Of a stretch of DNA of 64,000 nt, positions 53,498-62,230 are shown piece after piece. The first letter of the stretch is position 1. Every line of letters starts with the position of its first letter. The translations under genes and the position numbers were made by a program. Source of the stretch: Sphingobacterium sp. (GTDB taxonomy: Bacteria; Bacteroidota; Bacteroidia; Sphingobacteriales; Sphingobacteriaceae); contig JAITTY010000006.1 in NCBI GenBank assembly GCA_031286695.1, positions 1,240,001-1,304,000 on the forward strand, written 5' to 3'. The notes under the pieces were generated by a model, which searched no databases, was not told the DNA's origin, and saw only the letters and a program-made list of their open reading frames with translations.

Positions 53498-55765
53498 ATG
53501 AGAAAATATAGGAATACGATCTTCTATGTCGTTCTGATAGGTACATTGCTTGCAGTAATGTATTGGGTAATTCATTTAGGAACACAATTGCAGGCTCCGG
53601 AATTAATCGGTGGCGAGAAGATAAGTAAAGGTGCTTGGCAAGATTTTACATCAACTTTATTGCACAGTTTCAAGCATCCCCTGGCTATCCTATTGGCCCA
53701 GATTGTAACTATTATTATTGCTGCCCGCATCATGGGCTGGATTTGTATAAAGATTAAGCAGCCTGTTGTGATTGGAGAAATGCTGGCGGGAATTATACTG
53801 GGGCCATCTTTATTAGGACTCTATTTCCCCGAGTTTTCACATACGCTTTTTCCGATTGAATCATTGAGCAATTTGCAGTTTCTGAGCCAGATCGGACTGA
53901 TCTTGTTTATGTTTATAATCGGAATGGAACTCGATTTGAATGTGCTTCGAAATAAAGCACATGATGCAGTTGTGATTTCTCACGCAAGTATAGTGATTCC
54001 ATTTACTTTAGGAATCACCTTAGCCTATTTTTTATATTTATTCCATCCACCGACCAATGTTGAGTTTTTATCTTATAGCTTGTTTATCGGCATTTCAATG
54101 AGTATAACGGCATTTCCGGTTCTTGCTCGGATTATACAAGAGAGAGGATTGCAAAAGAGTAAGCTAGGAGCAATGGCGATTACCTGTGCCGCTGCAGACG
54201 ATATTACGGCCTGGTGTATACTGGCTGTAGTGATTGCGATTGTAAAAGCGGGTGATTTTGCTAGTGCATTATATACTATTGCGATGGCTGTTGCCTATGT
54301 ACTTATCATGATTAAAATTGTACGTCCATTTTTGATGCGGGTAGGAGAGGTTAAAGGGAGTAAGGAGGCTTTAAGTAAACCTGTTGTTGCTATTTTCTTT
54401 ATCGTATTACTGTTCTCGGCATATGCGACAGAGGTTATCGGTATTCACGCCTTGTTCGGTGCGTTTATGGCTGGAGCAATTATGCCGGAGGGAAGCCGTT
54501 TTCGGACAGCATTTATCGAAAAAATAGAAGATGTTTCCACCTTGTTGCTATTGCCTTTGTTCTTTGTCTATACTGGTCTTCGTACCCAAATCGGATTACT
54601 CAATGACCCCCAGCTATGGATGATTACGGTAGTCATTATTTTAGTCGCCGTTATCGGTAAATTTGCGGGCAGCACTTTAGCGGCTCGTTTTGTTGGTCAA
54701 AGTTGGAAAGATAGCTTGAGTATAGGTGCATTGATGAATACACGGGGACTGATGGAGCTTATTGTTCTGAATATAGGTTATGACCTCGGTGTTTTAAGTG
54801 CTGAATTGTTTTCGATGATGGTGGTTATGGCATTAATTACTACTTTTATGACGGGGCCTTCCCTCGATTTAATTAATTTTCTATACCGGCCCAAGAAAAG
54901 TTCATTGCAGGAGAATCTTCAAAACAAAGCAAAGTTTAAAATTCTGCTGTCATTTGCGAAAAGTAATACCGGGATTTCATTACTGCATTTAGCAAACGCA
55001 TTAACATTGAAATCAAAAAAAAATGCAGAAATTACAGCGTTGCATATCGAACCTTCCAATGAATTACATCATTATGAAGTGGAAATACAGGAGTTAGACA
55101 GTTTTCGTGAGATCAAACAAGTCGCTGAGGAATTAGAACAGCCAATACGGACAGTCTTTAAAATTTCGGGCGATATTGACAGTGAAATCGTTCAGACTTC
55201 CAATGAAAGAGAACAGGATCTATTGCTGCTAGGAGTTAGCGAGTCCATTTATGAAGGTAGTTTACTCGGTCGATTTTTAGATTTTACTTCACGTATCGTA
55301 AATCCTGAAAAGCTGTTTCATACGGTGACAAATGCGGAGTCGCCATTCACTACTTTTGATCGAAATCAACAGATTAATGCCAAAGTCAATGCTATGGTAG
55401 GCATCTTGATCGATAAGAACTTTGTAAAGGCAAGACGCGTGATTGTTCCTGTTGTATTAAAAAACGACGAGTTTTTATGTGAAATGATACAGCGTCTGAT
55501 TCAGCATTCGGATGCGCAGATTATCGTTTGGGATCTTAACCAGGTACTGAGACACCAGGAGAGTTTCAAAGAGAAATTGAGGCAATTGGAGCAACTTGTT
55601 CCCAATCATCTGACGATAACCGAAAAAGAATTAGACTATGAGACCTGGCAGGAACAGGATCTGATGTTGATAAGCTTACCCAGTTGGAATAAAATCGTCA
55701 ATAAAAAAGTGCACTGGCTTCATTCGACCCCCTCAACGCTGCTTATGGCAGATAGAAAGCCATAA
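53498..55765 (+). CDS. Cation:proton antiporter (CPA2 type)
   Basis: A 755-residue membrane protein. The N-terminal antiporter (about 60-455) has around twelve helices, with VIGEMLAGIILGPSLLG, FLSQIGLILFMFIIGMELD, AITCAAADDITAWCILAVV (the paired Asp residues) and NTRGLMELIVLNIGYDLG, typical CPA2/KefB-like blocks. The C-terminal 290 residues are soluble and look like two universal-stress-like lobes, the first with LLLLGVSESIYEGS. It exchanges Na+ or K+ for H+. A TTG four codons upstream could extend it; ATG 53498 is preferred. It follows the two-component genes and shares their repeat motif. Confidence 0.88.
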   Translation: MRKYRNTIFYVVLIGTLLAVMYWVIHLGTQLQAPELIGGEKISKGAWQDFTSTLLHSFKHPLAILLAQIVTIIIAARIMGWICIKIKQPVVIGEMLAGIILGPSLLGLYFPEFSHTLFPIESLSNLQFLSQIGLILFMFIIGMELDLNVLRNKAHDAVVISHASIVIPFTLGITLAYFLYLFHPPTNVEFLSYSLFIGISMSITAFPVLARIIQERGLQKSKLGAMAITCAAADDITAWCILAVVIAIVKAGDFASALYTIAMAVAYVLIMIKIVRPFLMRVGEVKGSKEALSKPVVAIFFIVLLFSAYATEVIGIHALFGAFMAGAIMPEGSRFRTAFIEKIEDVSTLLLLPLFFVYTGLRTQIGLLNDPQLWMITVVIILVAVIGKFAGSTLAARFVGQSWKDSLSIGALMNTRGLMELIVLNIGYDLGVLSAELFSMMVVMALITTFMTGPSLDLINFLYRPKKSSLQENLQNKAKFKILLSFAKSNTGISLLHLANALTLKSKKNAEITALHIEPSNELHHYEVEIQELDSFREIKQVAEELEQPIRTVFKISGDIDSEIVQTSNEREQDLLLLGVSESIYEGSLLGRFLDFTSRIVNPEKLFHTVTNAESPFTTFDRNQQINAKVNAMVGILIDKNFVKARRVIVPVVLKNDEFLCEMIQRLIQHSDAQIIVWDLNQVLRHQESFKEKLRQLEQLVPNHLTITEKELDYETWQEQDLMLISLPSWNKIVNKKVHWLHSTPSTLLMADRKP

Positions 55766-55771
55766 ATGAAA

Positions 55772-55811
55772 ACTAAAAGCCCCTAGATCAACCGATCTAG
55801 GGGCTTTTAGT
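55772..55811. terminator. Bidirectional terminator
   Basis: ACTAAAAGCCCCTAGATC (55772-55789) pairs with GATCTAGGGGCTTTTAGT (55794-55811), an 18-bp perfect stem with a four-base loop. Confidence 0.88.
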
Positions 55812-55828
55812 TCAGGCTCCTTAAGGGC

Positions 55829-56953
55829 CTATTTATTCGTTTTTTCTATCTTGATTTTTAATCCGATCAGTTTTTCAATATCAGCTAAATAAGGTCTTTC
55901 TTCAACATCGCAAAAAGAAATTGCTTTTCCCGCTTGTCCGGCCCGGCCTGTCCGTCCTATACGATGAACATAGGTTTCTGGAACATTAGGGAGGTCATAA
56001 TTGATGACAAGTGGGAGCTGTTCGATGTCAATTCCCCTTGCCGCAATATCGGTAGCAATCAAAATTTTAATGTGGCTTTCTTTAAATTCACCTAAAGCTT
56101 TTTGTCTTGCATTCTGGGATTTGTTACCGTGAATGGCCGCAGCTCTCAGTCCATTTTTTGCAAGCATCTTAACGATTTTATCCGCCCCATGTTTTGTCCG
56201 GGAGAATACAATAGTACGTTCGTGCTTCAGCTTTTTTAATATACCTGTCAATAATTTGATTTTCTCCTTTTTTTCAACAAAGAATACCGATTGATTTACT
56301 TTTTCGGCGGTTGAACTTACTGGGGTTACATCAACCTCCATAGGGTTGTGCAGTATGCCATGTGCAAATTTGCGTATGTTTGGAGGCATAGTAGCTGAGA
56401 AAAACAACGTTTGTCTTTTTGAAGGAACTTTGGCAAGGATTTTTTTGATATCATGAATAAAACCCATGTCAAGCATGTTGTCAGCTTCGTCCAGGATCAA
56501 GATTTCAATTTTATCCAGCGAAACTATCTTTTGATTCATTAAATCCAACAACCGTCCCGGGGTTGCCACTAGAATGTCAACACCTCTTTTGATCTCTTTG
56601 ACCTGCTTCTCTTGGCTTACACCTCCGAAAATAGTACAATAGTTTAATTTGAGATATTTTCGGTATAAGTTTATATTGTCTCCAATTTGAATCGCCAGTT
56701 CGCGTGTCGGGGTAAGAATCAAAGCTCTAATCGGAACGACTTTACCTGCTGTCTTGCTTTCTTCAAGACGCTGCAGAAGTGGGAGTGCAAAAGCCGCTGT
56801 TTTGCCTGTACCTGTTTGTGCACAACCAATAAGATCGTCACCTTTCAGTACAATTGGAATGGCTTTCTGTTGAATTGCTGTAGGATGTGTATAGCCTGTT
56901 TCTGTTATTGCTTTTAAAAGCGGATCGATTAAACTGAGTTGTTTAAATTCCAT
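55829..56953 (-). CDS. DEAD-box RNA helicase
   Basis: A 374-residue single-core helicase unwinding RNA with ATP in the cytoplasm. All motifs are in order: Q motif (THPTAIQQKAIP), I (AQTGTGKTAA), Ia (PTRELA), II (DEAD), III (SAT), V (ATDIAARGID) and VI (HRIGRTGRAG). The C-terminal extension beyond the second RecA domain is very short, so it resembles the minimal RhlE-type proteins. The frame extends upstream to 56995; ATG 56953 (MEFKQLSLID) is the normal family start. It neighbours the cold-shock gene, and both may act in cold adaptation (inference). Confidence 0.93.
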   Translation of the reverse strand: MEFKQLSLIDPLLKAITETGYTHPTAIQQKAIPIVLKGDDLIGCAQTGTGKTAAFALPLLQRLEESKTAGKVVPIRALILTPTRELAIQIGDNINLYRKYLKLNYCTIFGGVSQEKQVKEIKRGVDILVATPGRLLDLMNQKIVSLDKIEILILDEADNMLDMGFIHDIKKILAKVPSKRQTLFFSATMPPNIRKFAHGILHNPMEVDVTPVSSTAEKVNQSVFFVEKKEKIKLLTGILKKLKHERTIVFSRTKHGADKIVKMLAKNGLRAAAIHGNKSQNARQKALGEFKESHIKILIATDIAARGIDIEQLPLVINYDLPNVPETYVHRIGRTGRAGQAGKAISFCDVEERPYLADIEKLIGLKIKIEKTNK

Positions 56954-57140
56954 AAGTAGTATGTTCGAATTTGTCTTAAATAAAACCTTTGACAACCATT
57001 TTTATGCTTTTGATTTGAACAGTAAGAACCATTCAACAAAAAATAAAAAGATTGCTTAAAATAGTAAAGGAAGAATAGGAAAAAGAAATGGGATAAGTCA
57101 TTAAGAATTACCCCATTAACAAGAAAGTGTATTTTTTGGA

Positions 57141-57332
57141 TTACGCCAATTTTACATTTGTAGCGCTGATCCCTTTTGGAGTTCTTTCTACATCATAAGT
57201 AACAACGTCGCCTTCAGATACTTGGTTTTTAAGCGCAGAAACGTGTACGAAAACATCTGCACTACCATCCTCTGGTGTAATAAAACCAAAACCTTTAGTT
57301 TCATTGAAAAATTTAATTTTACCTGTATTCAT
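57141..57332 (-). CDS. Cold-shock domain protein
   Basis: A 63-residue CspA-like single-strand nucleic-acid-binding protein. It has the beta-barrel start TGKIKFFNETKGFGFITPEDG (first RNP-like motif KGFGFI) and the second motif DVFVHVSAL. The final VERTPKGISATNVKLA is typical. Length is normal. It probably acts as an RNA chaperone. The long intergenic region upstream could contain a cold-responsive 5' UTR. Confidence 0.94.
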   Translation of the reverse strand: MNTGKIKFFNETKGFGFITPEDGSADVFVHVSALKNQVSEGDVVTYDVERTPKGISATNVKLA

Positions 57333-57905
57333 TATTTTTAATTAAGTGCGGCAAGTTAGGTATAATAAATGATTAATCTTTTGTTTTTTTTAATGAATTA
57401 TAAAATATATTGTATGATTGTCCTTTTTCTTTGTAGAAGAGGCGGATTGGAATACCACTGGAGGGAGAATCGATTAAAAATAAATGCTTAAAAAAAAAAT
57501 AGTTCTGTTAACGAATGTAACATCACGAAAGCGTTGAGCTTTTGTTAGTCGTATTATTAATTATTTAGATAAATATTTTTTAAAAACATTTGTTCTTTGT
57601 AAAATTAGTATTAACTTCAAACGCCCCTCCCAAGGGCATGTTTTTCATAGGTAGATGTATGGTCGAGTAATTCTAACTCGACCATTTTTTTAGTTTGTTT
57701 TGGCGTTTCTCGATATTTGTCTATATATATTTTACAATGCTTTTTGTAGGCACCTAAATTCATTTTTGTATTTTCATCGGAGTAATTTGTTTTTTAATCA
57801 CAACACGATTATTAGAATGACATTCATCTATGACGACTATAGATTCTATTTTTATCGGGGAACTTGGATGATATTCGGCAAAAACAAAACTTAAACCAAT
57901 ATTCA
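57333..57905. other. Intergenic region with an orphan terminator
   Basis: This 573-base gap is divergent between the cold-shock and Gfo/Idh genes. It contains a rightward terminator at 57659-57692 with no annotated gene upstream of it. The rest is AT-rich. Confidence 0.5.
57594..57692 (+). ncRNA. Candidate small RNA ending in a terminator
   Basis: A GCCC/GGGC hairpin (57623-57637) is followed by a strong stem ATGGTCGAG (57659-57667) with CTCGACCAT (57677-57685) and seven T residues. The T tract shows that transcription ends here on the plus strand, but no gene precedes it on that strand. The 5' end is a guess; no exact -7 box was seen. Confidence 0.4.
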
Positions 57906-59189
57906 ATGAATAGAAAAAAATTTATCAAAACATCTACCGTTTTAGCTGCATCATCATTTTTTTTAAAAGTCAAAGGGTCAAATTTTTTAAATCAATCCAT
58001 TCGAGTTGGATTAATAGGCGTGAATGGAATGGGCTGGTCGGATTTAAATGCGCTGTTAAAGAATGATAGTGTCGTGTGTACTGCGCTTTGCGATGTGGAC
58101 GAAAATATTCTTCGTAAACGAGTTGAAGAACTTCAAAAAAGAAACATCCATGTCGAAACTTTTGTAGATTATAAAAAAATGCTTGATAGTGCTAACGTGG
58201 ATGCAGTTATTATAGCAACCCCAGACCATTGGCATTGTCTGCAGATGGTAGATGCTGTGAATGCGGGAAAACATGTTTATGTTGAAAAACCTATTGGTAA
58301 CTCCATCTTGGAATGTCAATTAATGGTTGAGGCTGCAAAGAAAAATAAGGCTGTTGTGCAAGTTGGGCAATGGCAACGCAGCCAGCAGCATTTTAAAGAT
58401 GCTATTGATTTTGTTCATTCTGGTAAATTAGGTAAAATAAGGCTCGTCAAGGCTTGGTCTTATCAGGGGTGGAAAAGTGCCATTCCCGTACAGCCGGATG
58501 AGCCTGTTCCTACTGGCGTACATTATACCGAATGGCTGGGGCCTGCACAAAAAAGACCATTCAACCCGAATCGATTCCATTTTAACTTTCGTTGGTTTTG
58601 GGATTACGCCGGTGGTCTGATGACCGATTGGGGGGTACATATGTTAGATTATGCTTTACTTGGGATGAAAGTCTCCGATCCGAAGTCTATTATGGCTTCA
58701 GGAGGAAAGTTTGCATTTCCGGACGATGCTGGTCAAACCCCCGATACGATGACAGCTGTTTATGAATTTGAAGGCTTCAATATCCAATGGGAACATGCCA
58801 AGGGAATTGATCTTGGTCCTTACAGCCGTAATCATGGTGTGGCATTTATTGGTAACAATGGCACTTTAGTCTTGAACAGAGGTGGATGGGAAGTGATTCC
58901 TGAAAAAGGAAGAATGGAAGCTGTTCCAGTGCAACCTTCTCTAGATAATGGGCTGGATAAACATATGGAAAATTTTGTTAATGCCATCCGGCAACGCAAT
59001 CCGCAGTTGCTTCATGCTCCAATTGAAGCAGGAGCTCATATAGCGATCTTTTCGCAGCTAGGAAATATTGCTTTTAGAACGGGAGAAAAACTCTATTGGG
59101 ATAAAGATAAACAACGTTTTACTGACCAAAAAGCAAATAAGTATTTGGCTTCAGTTTATCACAATGGTTATAAATATCCAAAAGTATAA
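57906..59189 (+). CDS. Secreted Gfo/Idh/MocA family oxidoreductase
   Basis: A 427-residue NAD(P)-dependent oxidoreductase with an export-type N terminus (NRKKFIKTSTVLAASSFFLK, similar to a Tat signal but with a single Arg). The Rossmann fold shows VGLIGVNGMGWSDL. The catalytic-type EKP motif is in HVYVEKPIGNSI, and the C-terminal domain begins near residue 170, with YAGGLMTDWGVHMLDYAL holding likely catalytic Asp and His. Family members act on sugars; some Tat-exported ones (GH109) cleave N-acetylgalactosamine. ATG 57906 is preferred over an upstream frame start at 57864. Substrate unknown. Confidence 0.85.
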   Translation: MNRKKFIKTSTVLAASSFFLKVKGSNFLNQSIRVGLIGVNGMGWSDLNALLKNDSVVCTALCDVDENILRKRVEELQKRNIHVETFVDYKKMLDSANVDAVIIATPDHWHCLQMVDAVNAGKHVYVEKPIGNSILECQLMVEAAKKNKAVVQVGQWQRSQQHFKDAIDFVHSGKLGKIRLVKAWSYQGWKSAIPVQPDEPVPTGVHYTEWLGPAQKRPFNPNRFHFNFRWFWDYAGGLMTDWGVHMLDYALLGMKVSDPKSIMASGGKFAFPDDAGQTPDTMTAVYEFEGFNIQWEHAKGIDLGPYSRNHGVAFIGNNGTLVLNRGGWEVIPEKGRMEAVPVQPSLDNGLDKHMENFVNAIRQRNPQLLHAPIEAGAHIAIFSQLGNIAFRTGEKLYWDKDKQRFTDQKANKYLASVYHNGYKYPKV

Positions 59190-59194
59190 GGTCT

Positions 59195-59239
59195 TTAACT
59201 TGGTTGCTGCGTAATTATTTAAATCAGCAACCAAGTTAA
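59195..59239. terminator. Bidirectional terminator-like hairpin
   Basis: TTAACTTGGTTGCTG (59195-59209) pairs with CAGCAACCAAGTTAA (59225-59239), between convergent genes. Confidence 0.7.
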
Positions 59240-59244
59240 GATAC

Positions 59245-59871
59245 TTATATTTCTGAAAAGACAAATTCATTTGCTAGATCGATCTCTTCGCGATTAATAG
59301 CATGTCCTGCATTTTGATAGACAACTAATTTTACATTGGCGTTCATCTGCTCCAGGATGGATGCTGTATCTTGGACACGTTCCAGTGGAACATGAAAATC
59401 AGGATCACTGGTCCCAAGAAAAATGGGAGTTTGCGCAAAATCGCCTATATAGGGGGCCATGTTAATTTTTTCGCCTATCACTCCGCCAATAATAGCCACC
59501 GCACCACCATAGTGCTGTGCATGTCGTGCAAGATATTCGAGTGTTAGACACGCACCCTGAGAAAATCCAAAAAAATAGATGTTTTCGGCTAGAATACCTT
59601 TGTCTAAAGCTAGCTTAACCGTCTGATCGATAAGATTAATTGCCGAGCTCAACCAAGGTTCATTCTCTTGTGCCGGCGCGATAAATGAATAGGGGTACCA
59701 GCTATGATTTTCTGCCTGCGGAGCAAGTAATGCATAATTATCGACATGAAGATAGGACGACATACCAAGGATATCTTCGGCACTCCCGCCACGACCATGG
59801 ATCATGATAATTGCTTTTTTTGCCTGTTCTAAATTTTGACCAGCCGTTTTAATATTTATTGAATGACTCAT
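59245..59871 (-). CDS. Alpha/beta hydrolase, MhqD-like carboxylesterase
   Basis: A 208-residue cytoplasmic hydrolase of the phospholipase/carboxylesterase family. IMIHGRGGSAEDILGMSSYL is the oxyanion region, FGFSQGACLTLEYLARHA holds the nucleophile Ser (about 114), TSDPDFHVPLERV the Asp and YQNAGHAINREEI the His. In Bacillus the related MhqD is paired with the ring-cleaving dioxygenase MhqO; here the MhqO-like gene is two genes upstream in the same direction. It may hydrolyse ring-cleavage products or quinone adducts (inference). Confidence 0.85.
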   Translation of the reverse strand: MSHSINIKTAGQNLEQAKKAIIMIHGRGGSAEDILGMSSYLHVDNYALLAPQAENHSWYPYSFIAPAQENEPWLSSAINLIDQTVKLALDKGILAENIYFFGFSQGACLTLEYLARHAQHYGGAVAIIGGVIGEKINMAPYIGDFAQTPIFLGTSDPDFHVPLERVQDTASILEQMNANVKLVVYQNAGHAINREEIDLANEFVFSEI

Positions 59872-59896
59872 TTTTGTCCTTTCTTTTTATGGCAAT

Positions 59897-60196
59897 TTAT
59901 ATTGTTTTTTTAAACCAAACGTCTTGATATAGCTCCGGATGGCGATGAAACTGCGCATTTACATAAGGACATAACGGAACAATTTTCATGTTGTTTTCGC
60001 GCGCATGAGAAACCAATTTCTCGAGAAGTATTTTTGCGAATCCCCTGCCTTCATAGGCTTCGTCAACCTCTGTATGGTAAACAACTAGATTACCGTCAAT
60101 GATAGCGATGCTCATTAAACCTGCTTTAAGTTCATCGGAGAATAATTGCAGTTCTCCACGTTGATTTTTGTCTAATACAATTTCAGTTCTTTCCAT
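59897..60196 (-). CDS. GNAT-type N-acetyltransferase (NATD1-like)
   Basis: A 99-residue protein of the short Acetyltransf_CG family. DEAYEGRGFAKILLEKLVSHAREN is the acetyl-CoA loop and helix (R-G-x-A), and LCPYVNAQFHRHPELYQ the family CPYV...HPE motif. The substrate is unknown. It is sandwiched between MhqD-like and MhqO-like genes with 25- and 38-base gaps. Confidence 0.87.
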   Translation of the reverse strand: MERTEIVLDKNQRGELQLFSDELKAGLMSIAIIDGNLVVYHTEVDEAYEGRGFAKILLEKLVSHARENNMKIVPLCPYVNAQFHRHPELYQDVWFKKTI

Positions 60197-60234
60197 AGCT
60201 TTATTGTCTGTTAAAAAATGTTTGTATAATCTAG

Positions 60235-61161
60235 TTAACCTAATTTTGGTAATGTCTCTTCTATCTGCGAACGGTAGCTTTCATATTGTTTTGGCAATTT
60301 AAGTGACGCGCCTAAACTGGATAGCGGTTCGTCTACTGTAAATCCCGGATTGTCCGTAGCAATCTCAAACAAGACACCTCCCGGTTCACGAAAATAGAGC
60401 GAGAAAAAGTAATCTCTATCTATTTTTTGTGTAATATCTAACCCTGCCGAAAGCACCTTTTCGCGATACTCCATCAATACATTGTCGTCCTTTACCCGAA
60501 ATGCGATATGATGATTTGTGCCCGCTGCATTTTTACCGTATGGCAAATTTCTGTCGGCTATAATGTCGACGACGTTAGCCGTGTCGATACTATCGGTGGC
60601 CAATCTATAATGGTTGTTGTCTTGCTTTTGGATAGAATAACCCAAAATATCTGTCAATACCTTTATCGTCGGATCAGCTTCTTTTAACGAAAGAGTAACA
60701 TTATGGAATCCTCTTAAGGCATATGCTGGATTGACGTCAGTGCTTGTCCAAGGGTTTCTATTATCATCCGTTTCAATAAACTGAATCTGTAAACCGTCAG
60801 GATCCTGGAACGAAATAAGCTTCTCTCCGAAAATTTCACGTTCCTGTAAGGCTATCTGATGTTCACCCAAACGATTTTTCCAGAAATCGAGGCTGCCATG
60901 CGGTACAGCATAACCGATGTGGGTCGCCATACCTGCTCCCGATGTACCCTTTCCGATACCTTCCCAAGGGAAAAAAGTAAGGATAGTTCCCGGTTCGCCC
61001 TGTTCATTGCCAAAGTAAAAGTGGTAAGTGCCGGGATCATCAAAATTGACGGTTTTCTTTACCAGGCGCATGCCCAATACTTTTGTGTAAAAATCTAGAT
61101 TTCGTTTTGCATCATCAGCTATCGCTGTAATGTGATGTAACCCTAATATTTTATTTTCCAT
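60235..61161 (-). CDS. Ring-cleaving dioxygenase, MhqO-like VOC protein
   Basis: A 308-residue protein with two VOC (vicinal oxygen chelate) modules. The first opens with LGLHHITAIADDAKRNLDFYTKVLGMRLVKKTVNFDDP, the second with LRGFHNVTLSLKE. Metal ligands are probably His9/10, His227 in TNHHIAFRV and the Glu in FREPGGVLFEIATD. It should open hydroquinone or catechol-type rings using Fe2+. It leads the three-gene operon with GNAT and MhqD-like genes, the layout of quinone detoxification in other bacteria. No MhqR-type repressor is nearby. Confidence 0.9.
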   Translation of the reverse strand: MENKILGLHHITAIADDAKRNLDFYTKVLGMRLVKKTVNFDDPGTYHFYFGNEQGEPGTILTFFPWEGIGKGTSGAGMATHIGYAVPHGSLDFWKNRLGEHQIALQEREIFGEKLISFQDPDGLQIQFIETDDNRNPWTSTDVNPAYALRGFHNVTLSLKEADPTIKVLTDILGYSIQKQDNNHYRLATDSIDTANVVDIIADRNLPYGKNAAGTNHHIAFRVKDDNVLMEYREKVLSAGLDITQKIDRDYFFSLYFREPGGVLFEIATDNPGFTVDEPLSSLGASLKLPKQYESYRSQIEETLPKLG

Positions 61162-61611
61162 AGCTCATATTTTTATTTTCTTAACTGATGTAAAGTTACG
61201 TCGACCCGTATGGAATTTTATTGAACTAGATTAATAAAAGCTATGATTGACATTTTTGTTTTTATCGTACTGGGGATTTTCTAAAATATATAAAAACCTG
61301 CATGATTAGATAATCAATAAAAGCTGTGAAAGAGAACTGAAGGTCTTTCTAGCCAATAAAAAAACACTATCAAAAAAACACCTGAAGTTGGGGACTTCAG
61401 GTGTTTAACCTAACCAATTATTAACCTAAATTTATGAAATGTATATTTCTGAATATTATACTAGAATAATAAATTCAATTATCATGCCAGCAATCAAAAA
61501 AATCAGTGACCTAAAACAAAAGGAGACAGTGTATGTTTTATTGACTCGATATATTGTATTCGGTCAATGAATCAATACGTCGAGGATTCTAATTCATAAA
61601 TGGATTTAAAG
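61162..61611. other. Intergenic region with an orphan hairpin
   Basis: The 450-base divergent gap holds the hairpin at 61376-61406, followed by AACCTAACCAATTATTAACC and an ATGAAA at 61434. Such sequence often precedes SusC-type genes in this group. The ATG opens only an 11-codon frame, so it may be a remnant leader. No other gene seen. Confidence 0.4.
61376..61406. terminator. Orphan hairpin
   Basis: AAACACCTGAAGT (61376-61388) pairs with ACTTCAGGTGTTT (61394-61406). On the minus strand a T tract follows, but no leftward gene ends here. It may be a relic. Confidence 0.5.
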
Positions 61612-62100
61612 ATGAAAAATATAGTAAGAATTCAAATGCTGACTTTCTCCGTTCTGTTTCTAATCATAGGATGTCAGACGCCACAAATCGACGAGTCCAA
61701 AGCGATGGCTGCACAGAAACAACTTGAAGAGAACAAAGAGAATAAACGAATCGTATTGGATTTTTATCAGCAGATGTTTGGAGATAAGGATATTTCAGCT
61801 GTCGACAAGTATGTTTCTTCTGGATACATTCAACATAATCCATCTGTAGCAGATGGAGCAGCCGCATTTAAACTGGCTGCAGCAAATTGGTTTAAAGGGC
61901 AGCCGAAGACAAAAATTGATGTACAGCATATCGCATCGGATGGGGATTTAGTCTTCATACATTTAAAAAATAAGAATCCAGACAGTAGTCTTAAATCAAC
62001 GATCGATATCTTTAGATTGGAAAATGGTAAAATTGTCGAGCACTGGGATGCACAGCAAGATGTACCTAAAGATGCAGCAAATGCACATCCCATGTTTTAA
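61612..62100 (+). CDS. SnoaL-like (NTF2 fold) lipoprotein
   Basis: A 162-residue exported protein with a lipobox (FLIIGC, Cys about 19) and an NTF2-like cone. The block NKRIVLDFYQQMFGDKDISA and YVSSGYIQHNPSVADG matches the SnoaL-like family. IDIFRLENGKIVEHWDAQQD is typical near the C terminus. The role is unknown; related cytoplasmic proteins include polyketide cyclases. A frame start lies four codons upstream; ATG 61612 begins the lipoprotein signal. Confidence 0.82.
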   Translation: MKNIVRIQMLTFSVLFLIIGCQTPQIDESKAMAAQKQLEENKENKRIVLDFYQQMFGDKDISAVDKYVSSGYIQHNPSVADGAAAFKLAAANWFKGQPKTKIDVQHIASDGDLVFIHLKNKNPDSSLKSTIDIFRLENGKIVEHWDAQQDVPKDAANAHPMF

Positions 62101-62230
62101 AGATCTTTATAAATTTTTCTTTCTCGTTCCACTTAGTTCCCCTTTTTTAATTTTTGGAGGTCTGTTAGGTCTGGTAATTTATGCATAAATTTAGACTCAA
62201 ATCATTTTTGTACAAACTGCTAATTTAATA

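Noticed and set aside
57700..57894. 64-codon frame upstream of the Gfo/Idh gene
   Set aside because: Phe/Tyr-rich low-complexity frame from AT-rich promoter DNA.
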